A stretch of DNA of 33,242 nucleotides from DATGMB01 sp035293845 (GCA_035293845.1 DATGMB010000257.1:1-33242); one strand, 5' to 3'; positions 6,237 through 15,726 are shown, counted from the first letter of the stretch. Notes: generated by a model from the sequence alone, not told the origin. Made by a program: numbers and translations.

Positions 6237-7310
6237 TCATTTCCGCGGATGTTCCGGCCCCAGCACCCGTGTGCCCATCCATCCCGCATCGCGAAACCGC
6301 TGCGGATCGGCGGAGAAGACGATCTGGTACGTGGTCTCGCCGAGCGGGGGCTCTGGCGCCGCGCTGGCTTGCGGGCGCACCAGCGCCAGGAAGCGCAGGA
6401 TCGCGTAAATATCGCCATCTTCCGGCTGCCGGAACTGAAATCCATTGGACCGGAAGTGGATCGACGCGCCCCGGCTGGATAGGCTCCATGCCAGGAACGC
6501 GCAGCAATCGATCGCCTGCTCGAACCACGGGTCGAGCTCGGGCGGCGCCCAGCGGTCCAGGAAAATCTCGGCCGTCTGTTCCTGCTCGCGGGCGAACTCC
6601 CGCACCTGCAGCTCGCCCACATGCGCCGAGGCCTTCCAGTCCACGTGCCGCGCGCTCTCGAACGGCTGGTACGGCCGGATGCGGTAAAAATCCCGGCCCA
6701 GGCCGCGATAATGGGTTTCGATTTCGCCCGCGATCCCGGCCAGCAGATCGTCGAACCCGGGCCGCGGGTCGACGCACGGGTATACGATGTTCTCCCGGCC
6801 ACGCGTCACCCGCGCCGTTTTTTCGAGGAAGCCGAACGGAAACCGCGTCGAGAACGCAAAGCTGTTGCGCCGGTAGACGCCGCGCCGCGGGAACCGTACC
6901 TCCACGGTTTCCTCCAGCGTGGCCCCTGCCGCGATCAGCGGAAAGTAGACCCCGCCGCGCAGCGCCGGGCTGTTCTGGTCGCCGATCGCTTCCACCCGGA
7001 TCGAAAACGACGGCATGAACCACTTGCGGTTCCGCACGTAGAGCTTGGCCGGCACCCACCGGCCCGCGGGCACGTGCTCCGGCGCCAGAAAATCGAGCTG
7101 CAAGCCCGCCAGGCAAAGCTGGCTCACCAGGCCGGAGATCAGCATGGTGGCCACCATCGCGGCCGCGATCAAAAACAGCAGGTTATTGGCCGAGAGGACC
7201 GCGGCCATGCCCACCGCCACCGTGGCGAGGGCAAACAGCAGGCCGGCGCCGGTGACGCGGTACCGGATCCGCCGCGCCAGCGCGCCGCGAAGCCGCCGTG
7301 ACCAACTCAT
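6237..7310 (-). CDS. DUF58 membrane-anchored protein
   Basis: This is a 357-residue protein with two adjacent transmembrane helices near the N-terminus (about residues 22-40 and 43-62), followed by a soluble region. The family core motif is present: GRDFYRIRPYQPFESARHVDW then KASAHVGELQVREF, about residues 204-240. DUF58 proteins have a von Willebrand A-like fold and usually sit beside MoxR AAA+ ATPases and VWA proteins, where they are thought to act in assembly or maturation of envelope complexes. No MoxR gene lies in this window. Here it sits 10 bases after an acyl-CoA ligase and 45 bases before trpC, an unexpected setting, so its precise role cannot be named. Confidence 0.85.
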   Translation of the reverse strand: MSWSRRLRGALARRIRYRVTGAGLLFALATVAVGMAAVLSANNLLFLIAAAMVATMLISGLVSQLCLAGLQLDFLAPEHVPAGRWVPAKLYVRNRKWFMPSFSIRVEAIGDQNSPALRGGVYFPLIAAGATLEETVEVRFPRRGVYRRNSFAFSTRFPFGFLEKTARVTRGRENIVYPCVDPRPGFDDLLAGIAGEIETHYRGLGRDFYRIRPYQPFESARHVDWKASAHVGELQVREFAREQEQTAEIFLDRWAPPELDPWFEQAIDCCAFLAWSLSSRGASIHFRSNGFQFRQPEDGDIYAILRFLALVRPQASAAPEPPLGETTYQIVFSADPQRFRDAGWMGTRVLGPEHPRK

Positions 7311-7320
7311 CGCGCCACGC

Positions 7321-9138
7321 TCACACCGCCCACGGATTCGCCACCGTGGAAAGGTCCCCCACCGGCTCCCCGAGATATTTCTGCCGGATCACGCGGCGGA
7401 CGATCTTGCCGCTCTGTGTTTTGGGCAACTCGTTCACCAGCCGAACTTCGCGCGGCCGGAACGCCGGCCCCAGCACCTCGGCCACGGTCGCGCACACCGC
7501 CGCAGGGTCCACTGCCGCGCCCGCCTTCGCCACTGCATAGCCCACGATGGCCTCGCCCTTGATCTCGTCCGGCACGCCGATCACCGCCGCCTCCGCCACA
7601 CCGGGATGCTGCAGCATCGCTTCTTCGACCTCCGCCGGCCCCACCTTGCGTCCCGCCACGTTCATCGATTCATCGGCCCGGCCGTGCAGGAACCAGTGGC
7701 CGTCCTCGTCCACGCTCGCCCAGTCGCCGTGATACCACATGCCCGGAAAACGCGACCAGTAGGTTTCGATGTACCGCTCCGGGTCGTTCCAGATGCCGCG
7801 CGTCATCGAAGGCGCCGGCTTGGTGCACACGAGGTATCCCTTGCGGCCGCGCACCGGCCGGCCGTTTTCATCGACCACTTCCGTCGCCATGCCCGGTGCC
7901 GGCCCGCCCAGCGTGCACGGCTTCAGCGGCTGAATCGGCAGCGGGAACAGAAAGCAGCCCAGGATCTCCGTGCCGCCCGAAATATTGATGATCGGGCAGC
8001 GCCGCCGGCCCACGCGGTCGAAAAACCACATCCAGGAGGCCTCGTCCCACGGCTCTCCGGTCGAACCCAGCAGCCGCAGCGATTCCATCGGCGGGAGCCC
8101 ATCCGCGGAGCGCATCAGCAGCCGGATCGCGGTCGGCGAAACTCCGAAGGTCGTGATGCGGTGGCGCTCGATCATCTCCCACAGCCGCATCGGGCCGGGA
8201 AAATCCGGCGCGCCGTCGTAGAGGAAAATCGTGCCGCCGAAGAGATGGTTGCCGATAATGGTCCACGGTCCCATCATCCAGCCGATATCGGACAGCCAGA
8301 AGAAGCGGTCGCCGGGGCGGTGGTCGAAGCCCAGCCAGATCTCCTTGCCGGCCTGCGCCAGGGCGCCGGCGTGCGTGTGCACCACGCCTTTGGGCTTGCC
8401 GGTCGTGCCCGAAGTGTAGAGCAGCAGCGCGCGATCCTCGCTCGCCAGGGACATGGTCTCGAACGCGGCGGATTCCTCCGGGAACAGCGGGCCGCTGCAC
8501 ACCGCGATGGTGTGCTCGACCGTGCGCGGGATTTTCTCCGCCAGCGGCAGGCGCTTGCCGCGCCGCTCCAGGTGTTCCGCGGTGAAGACCACGCGCGCGC
8601 CAGAATCCTCCAGGCGCGTGGCGATCGCGCCCGGCCCGAACCCGGCGAAGATGGGCACCACGGTCAGCCCGGCCTTCCAGCAGCCGTACAGAATGGCGAG
8701 GATCTCCGGAACCATCGGCATGCACAGCGCTACGCGGTCCCCCGGCACGAGGCCCCGCCGGCGCAGACCGTTGGCCACGCGGTTGGCGTCGGCTTGCAGA
8801 TCGGCGAAGGTGATGCTGCGGATCGCGCCGTTCTCCGATTCCGCGATGCAGGCCACCCGCTCCGGATCGTCCGCCCAGCGGTCCAGGCAGTTGTGCGCGA
8901 TGTTCAGCCGGCCGCCTGGAAACCACTGCGTCCATTCCGGTCCGCGGCTGGCATCCAGGACGCGCTCGTACGGGGTGAACCATGCGACGCCCATTTCGCG
9001 CATGGTTTCGTCCCAGAAACGCTCCGGCTCCTCACGGCTGAAACGCAAAAAGGCTTCACGATCCGTGAAGCCCAGGCGGCGCATGAAGCGCCAGACGTTG
9101 GTTTGTTCGATGTAGGCGGGAGAGGGTTCCCAGATCAT
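7321..9138 (-). CDS. AMP-forming acyl-CoA ligase of the acetyl-CoA synthetase-like group, substrate unknown
   Basis: The 605-residue protein belongs to the ANL superfamily: carboxylate plus ATP gives acyl-AMP, then acyl-CoA. An ACAS-type N-terminal region is followed by the P-loop LYTSGTTGKPKG, the ISGGTE motif, YHGDWASVDEDGHW with GRADESMNVAGRKVGPAEVE (hinge), and the catalytic lysine in PKTQSGK (Lys578). True acetyl-CoA synthetase has W-W-Q-T-E-T-G where this protein has NISGGTEILG, so acetate is not the likely substrate. It more resembles the AAE17/18-like branch, which has ill-defined carboxylate substrates. It is the first gene of the run leading through DUF58 into trpCFBA, with a good promoter just upstream (9149-9178) and only 10 bases between promoter and ATG. 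Confidence 0.88.
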   Translation of the reverse strand: MIWEPSPAYIEQTNVWRFMRRLGFTDREAFLRFSREEPERFWDETMREMGVAWFTPYERVLDASRGPEWTQWFPGGRLNIAHNCLDRWADDPERVACIAESENGAIRSITFADLQADANRVANGLRRRGLVPGDRVALCMPMVPEILAILYGCWKAGLTVVPIFAGFGPGAIATRLEDSGARVVFTAEHLERRGKRLPLAEKIPRTVEHTIAVCSGPLFPEESAAFETMSLASEDRALLLYTSGTTGKPKGVVHTHAGALAQAGKEIWLGFDHRPGDRFFWLSDIGWMMGPWTIIGNHLFGGTIFLYDGAPDFPGPMRLWEMIERHRITTFGVSPTAIRLLMRSADGLPPMESLRLLGSTGEPWDEASWMWFFDRVGRRRCPIINISGGTEILGCFLFPLPIQPLKPCTLGGPAPGMATEVVDENGRPVRGRKGYLVCTKPAPSMTRGIWNDPERYIETYWSRFPGMWYHGDWASVDEDGHWFLHGRADESMNVAGRKVGPAEVEEAMLQHPGVAEAAVIGVPDEIKGEAIVGYAVAKAGAAVDPAAVCATVAEVLGPAFRPREVRLVNELPKTQSGKIVRRVIRQKYLGEPVGDLSTVANPWAV

Positions 9139-9148
9139 CCCGCCGAGG

Positions 9149-9178
9149 AGTATGGCAACCGGGCCCGCGCCCTGTCAA
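9149..9178 (-). promoter_or_regulatory. Sigma70-type promoter for the acyl-CoA ligase / DUF58 / trp run
   Basis: On the minus strand a perfect -35 TTGACA (9178-9173) is followed after 18 bases by CATACT (9154-9149), which matches TATAAT at 4 of 6 positions. The hexamer ends 10 bases before the ATG at 9138, so the transcript would have only a few leader bases. Seen in sequence; activity is inferred. Confidence 0.55.
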
Positions 9179-9210
9179 GCGCGGGAGCGCAGGCCCGCCA
9201 ATCCGTGGTT

Positions 9211-9224
9211 CGCCCCGCTGGGCG
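9211..9224 (-). terminator. Short GC hairpin after the beta-propeller gene
   Basis: CGCCC-AGCG-GGGCG on the minus strand begins a few bases after the stop codon at 9230. No T-run follows, so it is at best a weak or factor-assisted terminator. A second perfect 7-bp stem (CCCGCGC/GCGCGGG, 9164-9185) follows and overlaps the next promoter. Confidence 0.3.
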
Positions 9225-9229
9225 GAGGT

Positions 9230-10519
9230 TTACCGGTACGCTTTCCGGTACAGCATCGCCGAAAGCCCCGCCAGGAGCAAGCCGAGTGCCGCCAGGCTCC
9301 AGGTCGAAGCCGCGGGTACGGCGGTGGTCAACGGCGGCACCAGATGCGCGAGCAAGTACCTCGGGCCGGTCTGGGTCGCGACCGTACCGTTGTTGGTGAG
9401 CGCGCCGGTCGTGGTGTCGAAAGTGAACGCCGTCACCGATCCGCTGCTATAGTTCGAGACGTAAACGTAATTGCCGGTGGGAGCGACCGAAATGCCCTGC
9501 AATCCCGAGCCGCCGGATGCAAACGGCGAGCCGGGCGCAGGAGTGAGCGCCAGGGGGCTCGTGGAAATCTTGAACGCCGCGATGTTGCTCGTGGCGTAGT
9601 TGGAGGCGAAGACGAAAGTGCCGCTCGGATCGATGGCGATTCCCTGTGGGTTCAATCCTCCGGTCGAGGCGGTGACCGGAGTGCCCAGGGTCGCGCCGCT
9701 CACCGGAAACGCGTAGACGTTGCCGGGGGTGCCGTTATCGACCGCAAAAAGGAGATTACCAGCCGGCGAAAGCACCAGGTCCTGCGGATTGAAGGTGGCC
9801 GTGCCGGTATACGCTACCGCGAAGCTCGAAAACGCGCCGGTGCCGGGGTTGACGGTTCCCACGCCGATCGAGTGCGTGCCCGGCAGGGCCACATAGACAT
9901 AGCTGCCGGTTGGATCGATCGCCAAGTTCGTGGGCGAGGAGCCAGCGGCCAGGCTGCACGGGGCGCACGTTACCGGAGTCAGCGCGCCGCTCGACTGGTT
10001 GATCGACCAGATACCGATTGCGTTGCCGCCGTTCAGGGCGACGTACACGTTCTTCTGATTGACGGCAATGCCCAGCGGCCCGCCCGGAGCGACATAGGCG
10101 GTCGCGCCGAGCGCAATCGGCGTCAGAAAACCGCCCGCGCTCACGGTATACGCGTCGATCGACCCGGTGTTGCTCGGAACGTACAGGAACCGGTTGTCCG
10201 GCGTCATCGCTACCCGCGTCGGATTGGCGTCGGTTTGCTGAATACCTTGGCAGGGCGGAGCGTTGTAGTAGGTTTGGCCGTTAATGGTGGTCGTTCCACC
10301 GACCGGCACGCTGGCACAGGGGTTGGTCGTTAACCCCACGTTGACGACGCTAAGCGCTCCCGTCGATGTGATCGTGAACTCGCTCATGACCGCATTCGGA
10401 CTGGCGGTGAAATCGGGGACATAGACATTCACCTGTCCGAACGCGCCGGCGCAACCCGCAACCACCAGAACCACTGCCTTCAGATTCGCAGGGCGACACT
10501 TCCGCACGAAAAGCCGCAT
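9230..10519 (-). CDS. Secreted lactonase-type beta-propeller protein with VPxxS C-terminal sorting tail
   Basis: The 429-residue protein starts with a signal peptide (hydrophobic segment at about 13-28, ending AGAFGQ). It then repeats blades of the form NPxxxAIDPTGxYVYVA / NxGTGxxSSF, typical of the 7-bladed lactonase / YncE-like propeller family (PF10282-like). The C-terminus has a tripartite signal: VPAASTWSLAALG, then a hydrophobic helix, then a basic end (YRKAYR). This closely resembles IPTL-CTERM/PEP-CTERM tails recognised by exosortase-type enzymes. Expected location is the outer surface or envelope; the ligand or enzymatic activity is unknown. A promoter (10526-10554) lies 6 bases before the ATG, and the gene appears to be its own transcription unit. 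Confidence 0.82.
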   Translation of the reverse strand: MRLFVRKCRPANLKAVVLVVAGCAGAFGQVNVYVPDFTASPNAVMSEFTITSTGALSVVNVGLTTNPCASVPVGGTTTINGQTYYNAPPCQGIQQTDANPTRVAMTPDNRFLYVPSNTGSIDAYTVSAGGFLTPIALGATAYVAPGGPLGIAVNQKNVYVALNGGNAIGIWSINQSSGALTPVTCAPCSLAAGSSPTNLAIDPTGSYVYVALPGTHSIGVGTVNPGTGAFSSFAVAYTGTATFNPQDLVLSPAGNLLFAVDNGTPGNVYAFPVSGATLGTPVTASTGGLNPQGIAIDPSGTFVFASNYATSNIAAFKISTSPLALTPAPGSPFASGGSGLQGISVAPTGNYVYVSNYSSGSVTAFTFDTTTGALTNNGTVATQTGPRYLLAHLVPPLTTAVPAASTWSLAALGLLLAGLSAMLYRKAYR

Positions 10520-10525
10520 GGTGGA

Positions 10526-10554
10526 AGTGTAACGTTTTCAACGTCTGGACGCAA
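10526..10554 (-). promoter_or_regulatory. Promoter candidate for the beta-propeller gene
   Basis: On the minus strand TTGCGT (10554-10549) and TACACT (10531-10526) are separated by exactly 17 bases. The -10 element ends 6 bases before ATG 10519, and no Shine-Dalgarno sequence fits in between. This suggests a leaderless transcript. Confidence 0.5.
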
Positions 10555-10578
10555 TAGAATTTTCCTGAACTTTTGTTT

Positions 10579-12036
10579 CTAAGGTACTGATTCCGCCCGA
10601 CCTATTTCGGTTAATACGGCGGACGCGGCTTCCCGGGCATCCGCCAGGGCCCGGCGCATGTCCTCCGGCGTGGTGCGATAGTTGAGGACGCAGCCGCGCA
10701 GCCCGAAGCGCCCGCGCACCGTCGCGTTCGAGAAGTACGTGCTTCCGCCGCGCTGCAGGCGCAGAAGGATCCGCTCGTTCAGGGCATCGAGGCCGGCCGC
10801 CGCCGCCTTGTACCGGAAACAGAAGACGGAAAGCTCGACCGGCGCCAGCATTTCGAAGTCCGGCGATTCCCGCACCAGGCACTCGAACTGCCTCGCGCAT
10901 GCCAGGTTGCCCTCGATGGCCTCCGCCAGCCGCCGCGCGCCGGCATACTGGAAGAGCAACCAGAGCTGGAGCGCCCGGAAGGGCCGCGAAAGCTCCGGGC
11001 CGTAATCCCAAAAGGCGAACGCTTCGTCCCGCTCGAGTCCGATGGTCCGGGTATAGTCGGCGCTGTGGCCGAACGCGGCGCGCGCTGCGGCCGGATCGCG
11101 GTAGAGCACGCAGCCGCAGCCTACTGGCAAATACAGCCACTTGTGCGGATCGAGCGCGATCGAATCGGCCCGCTCGATCCCGGCAAAACGCCGACGTACG
11201 TCCGGTACCAGCGCGGCAAATCCGCCGTAGGCGGCATCCACGTGCAGCCACAGGTCTTCGGTTCGCGCCACGTCCGCGATGGCGCTGATGGGGTCGATGG
11301 CGCCGGTGGCGGTGGTGCCCGCGCTCGCCGCCACGCAGAAAGGACGGGCGCCGGCTGCGCGGTCCCTGCGGATCTGGCGCGTCAGATCCGCCGGATCCAT
11401 GCGCATCCGGTCGTCGGTCGCGACCTGCCGCACGTTGGCTTCTCCAATCCCCAGGATGGCAGCGGCCTTGGCAATCGAAAAATGGGCCTCCGCGGAAACG
11501 TACACGCACATCGGCCCCCCGGCGCCGCGAAGTCCCTGCTGCGCCACATCCGGCGCCGCGGCGCTCCGTGCCGCGGCCAGTCCCGCCAGGTTCGCCATCG
11601 ACCCGCCGCTGGTGAACAGGCCAGCAGCGTCTGCCGGGTATCCCAACATCTGCTTCAGCCAGCCGATGGTGACGTGCTCCAGCTCCGCCGCGGCCGGCGC
11701 CGAGCGCCACGCCGTCACATTCACGTTCAGCGCCGCTTCGAGCATGCTGCCGATCGAATTGACCGGCGTCCCCGGCGACGCTACGTACCCGAACATCCGC
11801 GGGTGCGCGCTGTGCCGGCTGAAACGGAATACCGTCTCGAGATCCGCCAGGATTGCCGGGAATTCGCGGCCCTCCTGCGGCAGCGGTGTTTCGAGCGCGG
11901 TCCGCAGCGCGGCCGATGTCGCCGGTTCCAGGACCGGCCGCTCGGCCACGCCGTTGTAATATGCCGCGATGCGGTCCACGGCGAGGCGCGCCATTTCGTG
12001 GAACTCGTGCTCGGGGAGATCCAGGCGGTCGGCCAT
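10579..12036 (-). CDS. PLP-dependent group II decarboxylase (aromatic-L-amino-acid decarboxylase type)
   Basis: This is a 485-residue fold-type I PLP enzyme that removes the carboxylate of an amino acid, probably aromatic, to give an amine. Visible landmarks are HPRMFGYVASPG near 78-88, FTSGGSMANL near 141, EAHFSIAKAA near 183 (His185 stacks on PLP), HVDAAYGG near 265 (Asp267 contacts the ring nitrogen) and the Schiff-base lysine in LDPHKW (Lys299). Length and order match bacterial AADC/Tyr or Trp decarboxylases rather than glutamate decarboxylase. Substrate choice (Phe, Tyr, DOPA, Trp) cannot be settled by eye. The start codon ATG 12036 follows a 168-base gap after the ABC ATPase gene; it is probably transcribed on its own. 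Confidence 0.88.
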   Translation of the reverse strand: MADRLDLPEHEFHEMARLAVDRIAAYYNGVAERPVLEPATSAALRTALETPLPQEGREFPAILADLETVFRFSRHSAHPRMFGYVASPGTPVNSIGSMLEAALNVNVTAWRSAPAAAELEHVTIGWLKQMLGYPADAAGLFTSGGSMANLAGLAAARSAAAPDVAQQGLRGAGGPMCVYVSAEAHFSIAKAAAILGIGEANVRQVATDDRMRMDPADLTRQIRRDRAAGARPFCVAASAGTTATGAIDPISAIADVARTEDLWLHVDAAYGGFAALVPDVRRRFAGIERADSIALDPHKWLYLPVGCGCVLYRDPAAARAAFGHSADYTRTIGLERDEAFAFWDYGPELSRPFRALQLWLLFQYAGARRLAEAIEGNLACARQFECLVRESPDFEMLAPVELSVFCFRYKAAAAGLDALNERILLRLQRGGSTYFSNATVRGRFGLRGCVLNYRTTPEDMRRALADAREAASAVLTEIGRAESVP

Positions 12037-12153
12037 ACGAGCGAATGATTAGGGTAACAGCAAATTCCGATGACTCTCGCGGATTCGCTCGCCGTAACCG
12101 GCGCATGCCCGAAAGCCCGCTCTACCGTGTGACGGTGAACGTGTGCCACATCT

Positions 12154-12172
12154 GGCGGGCAGGCGGCCCGCC
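12154..12172 (-). terminator. GC-rich hairpin after the ABC ATPase gene
   Basis: A perfect 7-bp stem (GGCGGGC/GCCCGCC, 5-base loop) lies 33 bases after the ATPase stop. No T-tract follows. The rest of the 168-base gap to the decarboxylase start holds no open frame or permease gene that I can support. Confidence 0.35.
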
Positions 12173-12204
12173 GGGGAACCCCTGCGCCGGCCGGGCGCCG
12201 CTCG

Positions 12205-12948
12205 TCACTTGATCTTTTCGTCGCGCTCGACCTTGCCGTCGCGGATCGAAATGATCCGGTGCGCGTGGAGGGCGATATCGTGCTCGTGCGTTACCAGCAC
12301 GATGGTGTTCCCCTGCTGGTAAAGCCGCTCGAAGAGGCCCATGATTTCGTTGCCGGTCGCCGTGTCCAGGTTGCCGGTGGGCTCGTCGGCCAGCAGAATC
12401 GAGGGATTATTCACCAGCGCGCGCGCAATCGCCACCCGCTGGCGCTGGCCGCCGGAAAGCTCGTTCGGCTTGTGGTGCATGCGCTTTTCGAGGTCCACCT
12501 GCCGCATTGCCGCCTTGGCCATCTCGATGCGCTTGTCCGAGGGGACGCCCGAGTAAATCAGCGGCAGCTCTACATTGTGCAGCGACGTGGCCCGCGGCAG
12601 CAGGTTGAACGTCTGGAAAACGAAGCCGATCTCCTTATTGCGGATGCGCGCCAGCTCATCGTCGCTCATCTCGCTCACCAGGTTGCCGTTGATGTAGTAC
12701 TGTCCGCGCGTCGGCGTATCCAGGCAGCCTATCAGGTTCATCAGCGTGGATTTGCCCGAGCCCGAAGGGCCCATGATCGCGACGTATTCTCCGCGCTTGA
12801 TCTCGATATCGACGCCGGAAACCGCGTGAATTTCCTGGTCGCCCATGATGTACGTCTTCCAGAGATCGTACGTGCGGATGACGACGCCTTCGCGTTTGAG
12901 CTGCTCGCCGCGCTGGATGATTTCCTTTTCCGCCGCTGCCGTGGCCAT
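12205..12948 (-). CDS. MacB/LolD-type ABC transporter ATP-binding protein
   Basis: This 247-residue nucleotide-binding subunit carries Walker A GPSGSGKST, a Q-loop (FVFQTFNLLP), the signature LSGGQRQR, Walker B ILLADEPTGNLD and the H-loop VTHEHD. The EPTGNLD and FNLLP forms are typical of the MacB/LolD/FtsE group, which power efflux or lipoprotein transport with a FtsX-like permease. A short N-terminal extension (about 25 residues) precedes the domain. It follows the periplasmic adaptor gene, so the pair resembles MacA-MacB with the ATPase and permease on separate chains. The permease is not next to it. The last CTGAGGAAA repeat unit of the spacer doubles as its ribosome-binding site, 5 bases before ATG. 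Confidence 0.9.
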   Translation of the reverse strand: MATAAAEKEIIQRGEQLKREGVVIRTYDLWKTYIMGDQEIHAVSGVDIEIKRGEYVAIMGPSGSGKSTLMNLIGCLDTPTRGQYYINGNLVSEMSDDELARIRNKEIGFVFQTFNLLPRATSLHNVELPLIYSGVPSDKRIEMAKAAMRQVDLEKRMHHKPNELSGGQRQRVAIARALVNNPSILLADEPTGNLDTATGNEIMGLFERLYQQGNTIVLVTHEHDIALHAHRIISIRDGKVERDEKIK

Positions 12949-13030
12949 GATTTCCTCAGGTTTTCCTCAGGTTTTTCTCAGCTTTTCCTCGGAATATTTT
13001 TCCTCAGAATTTCCTCAGGATTTCCTCAGC
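12949..13030 (-). repeat. About seven CTGAGGAAA direct repeats between adaptor and ATPase genes
   Basis: On the coding (minus) strand the unit CTGAGGAAA with 2-4 variable bases recurs about seven times in 80 bases; two units are degenerate (CCGAGGAAA, CTGAGAAAA). The first unit supplies the TGA stop of the adaptor gene and the last supplies the GAGG ribosome-binding site of the ATPase gene. Each unit contains a Shine-Dalgarno-like GAGG, so the spacer is an array of potential ribosome docking sites. Seen directly; function unknown. Confidence 0.8.
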
Positions 13031-14453
13031 TCTTCTGTTCCGGAGCCTTATTGTCGATTTTGACCTGCGCGTCGTTCTTGATCGTGCGGATGACCTGATA
13101 CGTCCCGGTCACGATCTCGTCGCCTTCCTTCAAGCCGCCGGTCACTTCGATATCGGTCGCTCCGGTGATTCCCGTATCCACCTTGTGGAAAACGGCTTTA
13201 CCGCCGCTGATGACGAACACGCCCTGAATCTCTTCCTTCTTGGCCTTCTCGGCGGCGGGATCGGGCTTGGTCGCGGCGGCCGCGGTGCCCTTGCTGCTGC
13301 CGGCCGGCTTCGCCTCCAGATCGCCGCGCTGCCGGATGGTGAGCGCCTGGATCGGAATGGTCAGCACGTTCTGGCGCGTTGCGGTGGTGATTTTCGCGGT
13401 GCAGGACAGGCCGGGACGGATCTCATCCGGCGGATTGTCCAGCGCCACCACGACTTTGAAGTCCTTCGCCTCCTGGCTGGACGTGGCGCTTTGGGAGGCG
13501 GCCACGCCGGTCGAGCGCAGGATGGCGGTATTGCCGATCTCGGTCACGTGCCCTTTGAATGTCTTGTTGGGGATAGCGTCGATCGTCACATCCGCAGACT
13601 GCCCGAGCGCCACATTGACGATATCGGTTTCATCCACTTTGACCTCCGCCGTGATCTGCGACATATCGGCGATGGTCATGATGATCGTGCCCGTCTGGTT
13701 CTGCAAGCCTGGGACGACCGATTCGCCCTGCCGCACCGGGAGATTCGTCACCATGCCGTCAAGCGGGGCGAAAGCGTTGTGCTTCTCCAGGACATCGTTG
13801 TAGCGGACCAGGTTGGCCTTGGCCACGGCCACCCGCTTCTGCGCCGAAGCAAGCTGTGCCGCGGTTTGCTCCCGCGCCGCGCGAGCGCCGGTGAGCCGCG
13901 TCTCCGATTCCCGCACCGCGGAAACCTGGGCTTCGTACGTGAACTTCTTCAGCTCAAAATCCTGCTTCGCCATAAGCTGTTCTTTATACAGCTCTTCGGC
14001 GCGATCCAGATCGGCTTTCATGCGGGCCAGGTCGGCTTTGTCGTGATCGATGGCGGCCTGCATGGTGGCGATGTTCTCATCGGCGGCTTTGAGGGCGGCT
14101 TCGGCGGCGTTGGAATCGGCTTCGGCGGATGCCAAGGTGGCTTTTTGCGCCTGAACATCCGCTTCCGGCTGCACGTCCTCGATCCTGGCGAGGAGTTGGC
14201 CCTTGCGGACTTTATCCCCCTCCTTGACCAGGAGCCGCGTGATCTCGCCCATGGCGTTCGCGCCTATGTTGATGTAATTCTTGGGTTTGATCTCGCCGGA
14301 GGCAGTCACAACGCTGGTCAGGTCCTGGCGCACCACGCGGCCGGTCTGCACGGTGACGACGCCGTGCTTGCTGTATACGGTGCTGGCCCAGACGCCGGCG
14401 CCCGCCACGAGCACCGCTGCAACCGCGATGATAATTTTCCACTTGCGCTTCAC
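13026..14453 (-). CDS. Periplasmic adaptor subunit (HlyD/MacA-like membrane fusion protein)
   Basis: The 475-residue protein starts with a membrane anchor (about residues 8-25). A beta-barrel/lipoyl segment follows (ASGEIKPKNY, then VKEGDKVRKGQLLARIED near 77-94), then a long Ala/Glu/Lys-rich coiled-coil hairpin (about 105-240). The second lipoyl half (APLDGMVTNLPVRQGESV) and membrane-proximal domains come last. A low-complexity linker (AKPAGSSKGTAAAATK) lies near residue 390. Such adaptors bridge an inner-membrane ABC transporter to an outer-membrane channel. The start is GTG 14453 with GGGAG 8 bases upstream. The ATPase gene follows after the repeat-filled spacer, supporting a MacA-like role; the exported substrate cannot be told. 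Confidence 0.88.
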   Translation of the reverse strand: MKRKWKIIIAVAAVLVAGAGVWASTVYSKHGVVTVQTGRVVRQDLTSVVTASGEIKPKNYINIGANAMGEITRLLVKEGDKVRKGQLLARIEDVQPEADVQAQKATLASAEADSNAAEAALKAADENIATMQAAIDHDKADLARMKADLDRAEELYKEQLMAKQDFELKKFTYEAQVSAVRESETRLTGARAAREQTAAQLASAQKRVAVAKANLVRYNDVLEKHNAFAPLDGMVTNLPVRQGESVVPGLQNQTGTIIMTIADMSQITAEVKVDETDIVNVALGQSADVTIDAIPNKTFKGHVTEIGNTAILRSTGVAASQSATSSQEAKDFKVVVALDNPPDEIRPGLSCTAKITTATRQNVLTIPIQALTIRQRGDLEAKPAGSSKGTAAAATKPDPAAEKAKKEEIQGVFVISGGKAVFHKVDTGITGATDIEVTGGLKEGDEIVTGTYQVIRTIKNDAQVKIDNKAPEQKS

Positions 14454-14614
14454 GACAAAGTCTCCCTTTTAGTTATCACCCTAGTAGACGCCGGATTTTC
14501 GGTGGGAGTTCACAGTTATTTTACACCTGCGGCCGGATTCGCCCTGGATCGCTCAAAGGGAGGACGCGGCGGGGCATCCGGCGTTAGCAGGCTGCGCACC
14601 AGAAAGCGGCCCGC

Positions 14615-14874
14615 TCATTTCCACGTCACCGATTCGGGCGGCGTATTCTCGCATTGTCCGGATTCGGTGACACCGCTGGCGAGCTGCGCGCAGGCATTGG
14701 TGATGGCGGTGCGGAGGGCGCTTTCGCGGGTATCGGCGGAGGCGGTGCGGCAATCGCGGCGGCCGGCAAATACCATGCAGACCTGGCAGCGGTAGGGGTG
14801 GGGGCGGAAGCTGGAAAAGACCACGTAACCGATGACCGCCGCGGCGAAGAGGAAACCGGCTACGGCTACGAGCT

Positions 14875-14878
<4 letters not shown>
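14615..14878 (-). CDS. Small Cys-containing single-pass membrane protein, uncharacterised
   Basis: This 87-residue protein has an N-terminal hydrophobic helix (about residues 4-22) that could be a signal anchor, then a short soluble domain. The domain holds five cysteines: a C-x-x-C pair in YRCQVCMVF, the Cys in RRDCRT, NACAQLASG, and SGQCENT near the end. The start ATG overlaps the accA stop as ATGA, so it is probably co-translated with accA. I do not recognise a named family. The paired cysteines suggest disulfides or metal binding in the periplasm. Coding is supported by the overlap, intact frame and plausible membrane topology. Confidence 0.65.

Positions 14879-15726
<848 letters not shown>

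Noticed and set aside
7045..9399. Long plus-strand open frame (784 codons) opposite the acyl-CoA ligase
   Set aside because: Same reason: antisense shadow rich in Arg/His, whereas the minus strand encodes a complete ANL enzyme with all motifs.
12037..12204. Missing MacB-type permease in the gap after the ATPase
   Set aside because: The gap is 168 bases and has no membrane-protein frame; the permease must be elsewhere.
12949..13030. CTGAGGAAA array as a CRISPR
   Set aside because: Units are about 9 bases with 2-4 base gaps, far too short, and no cas genes are nearby.
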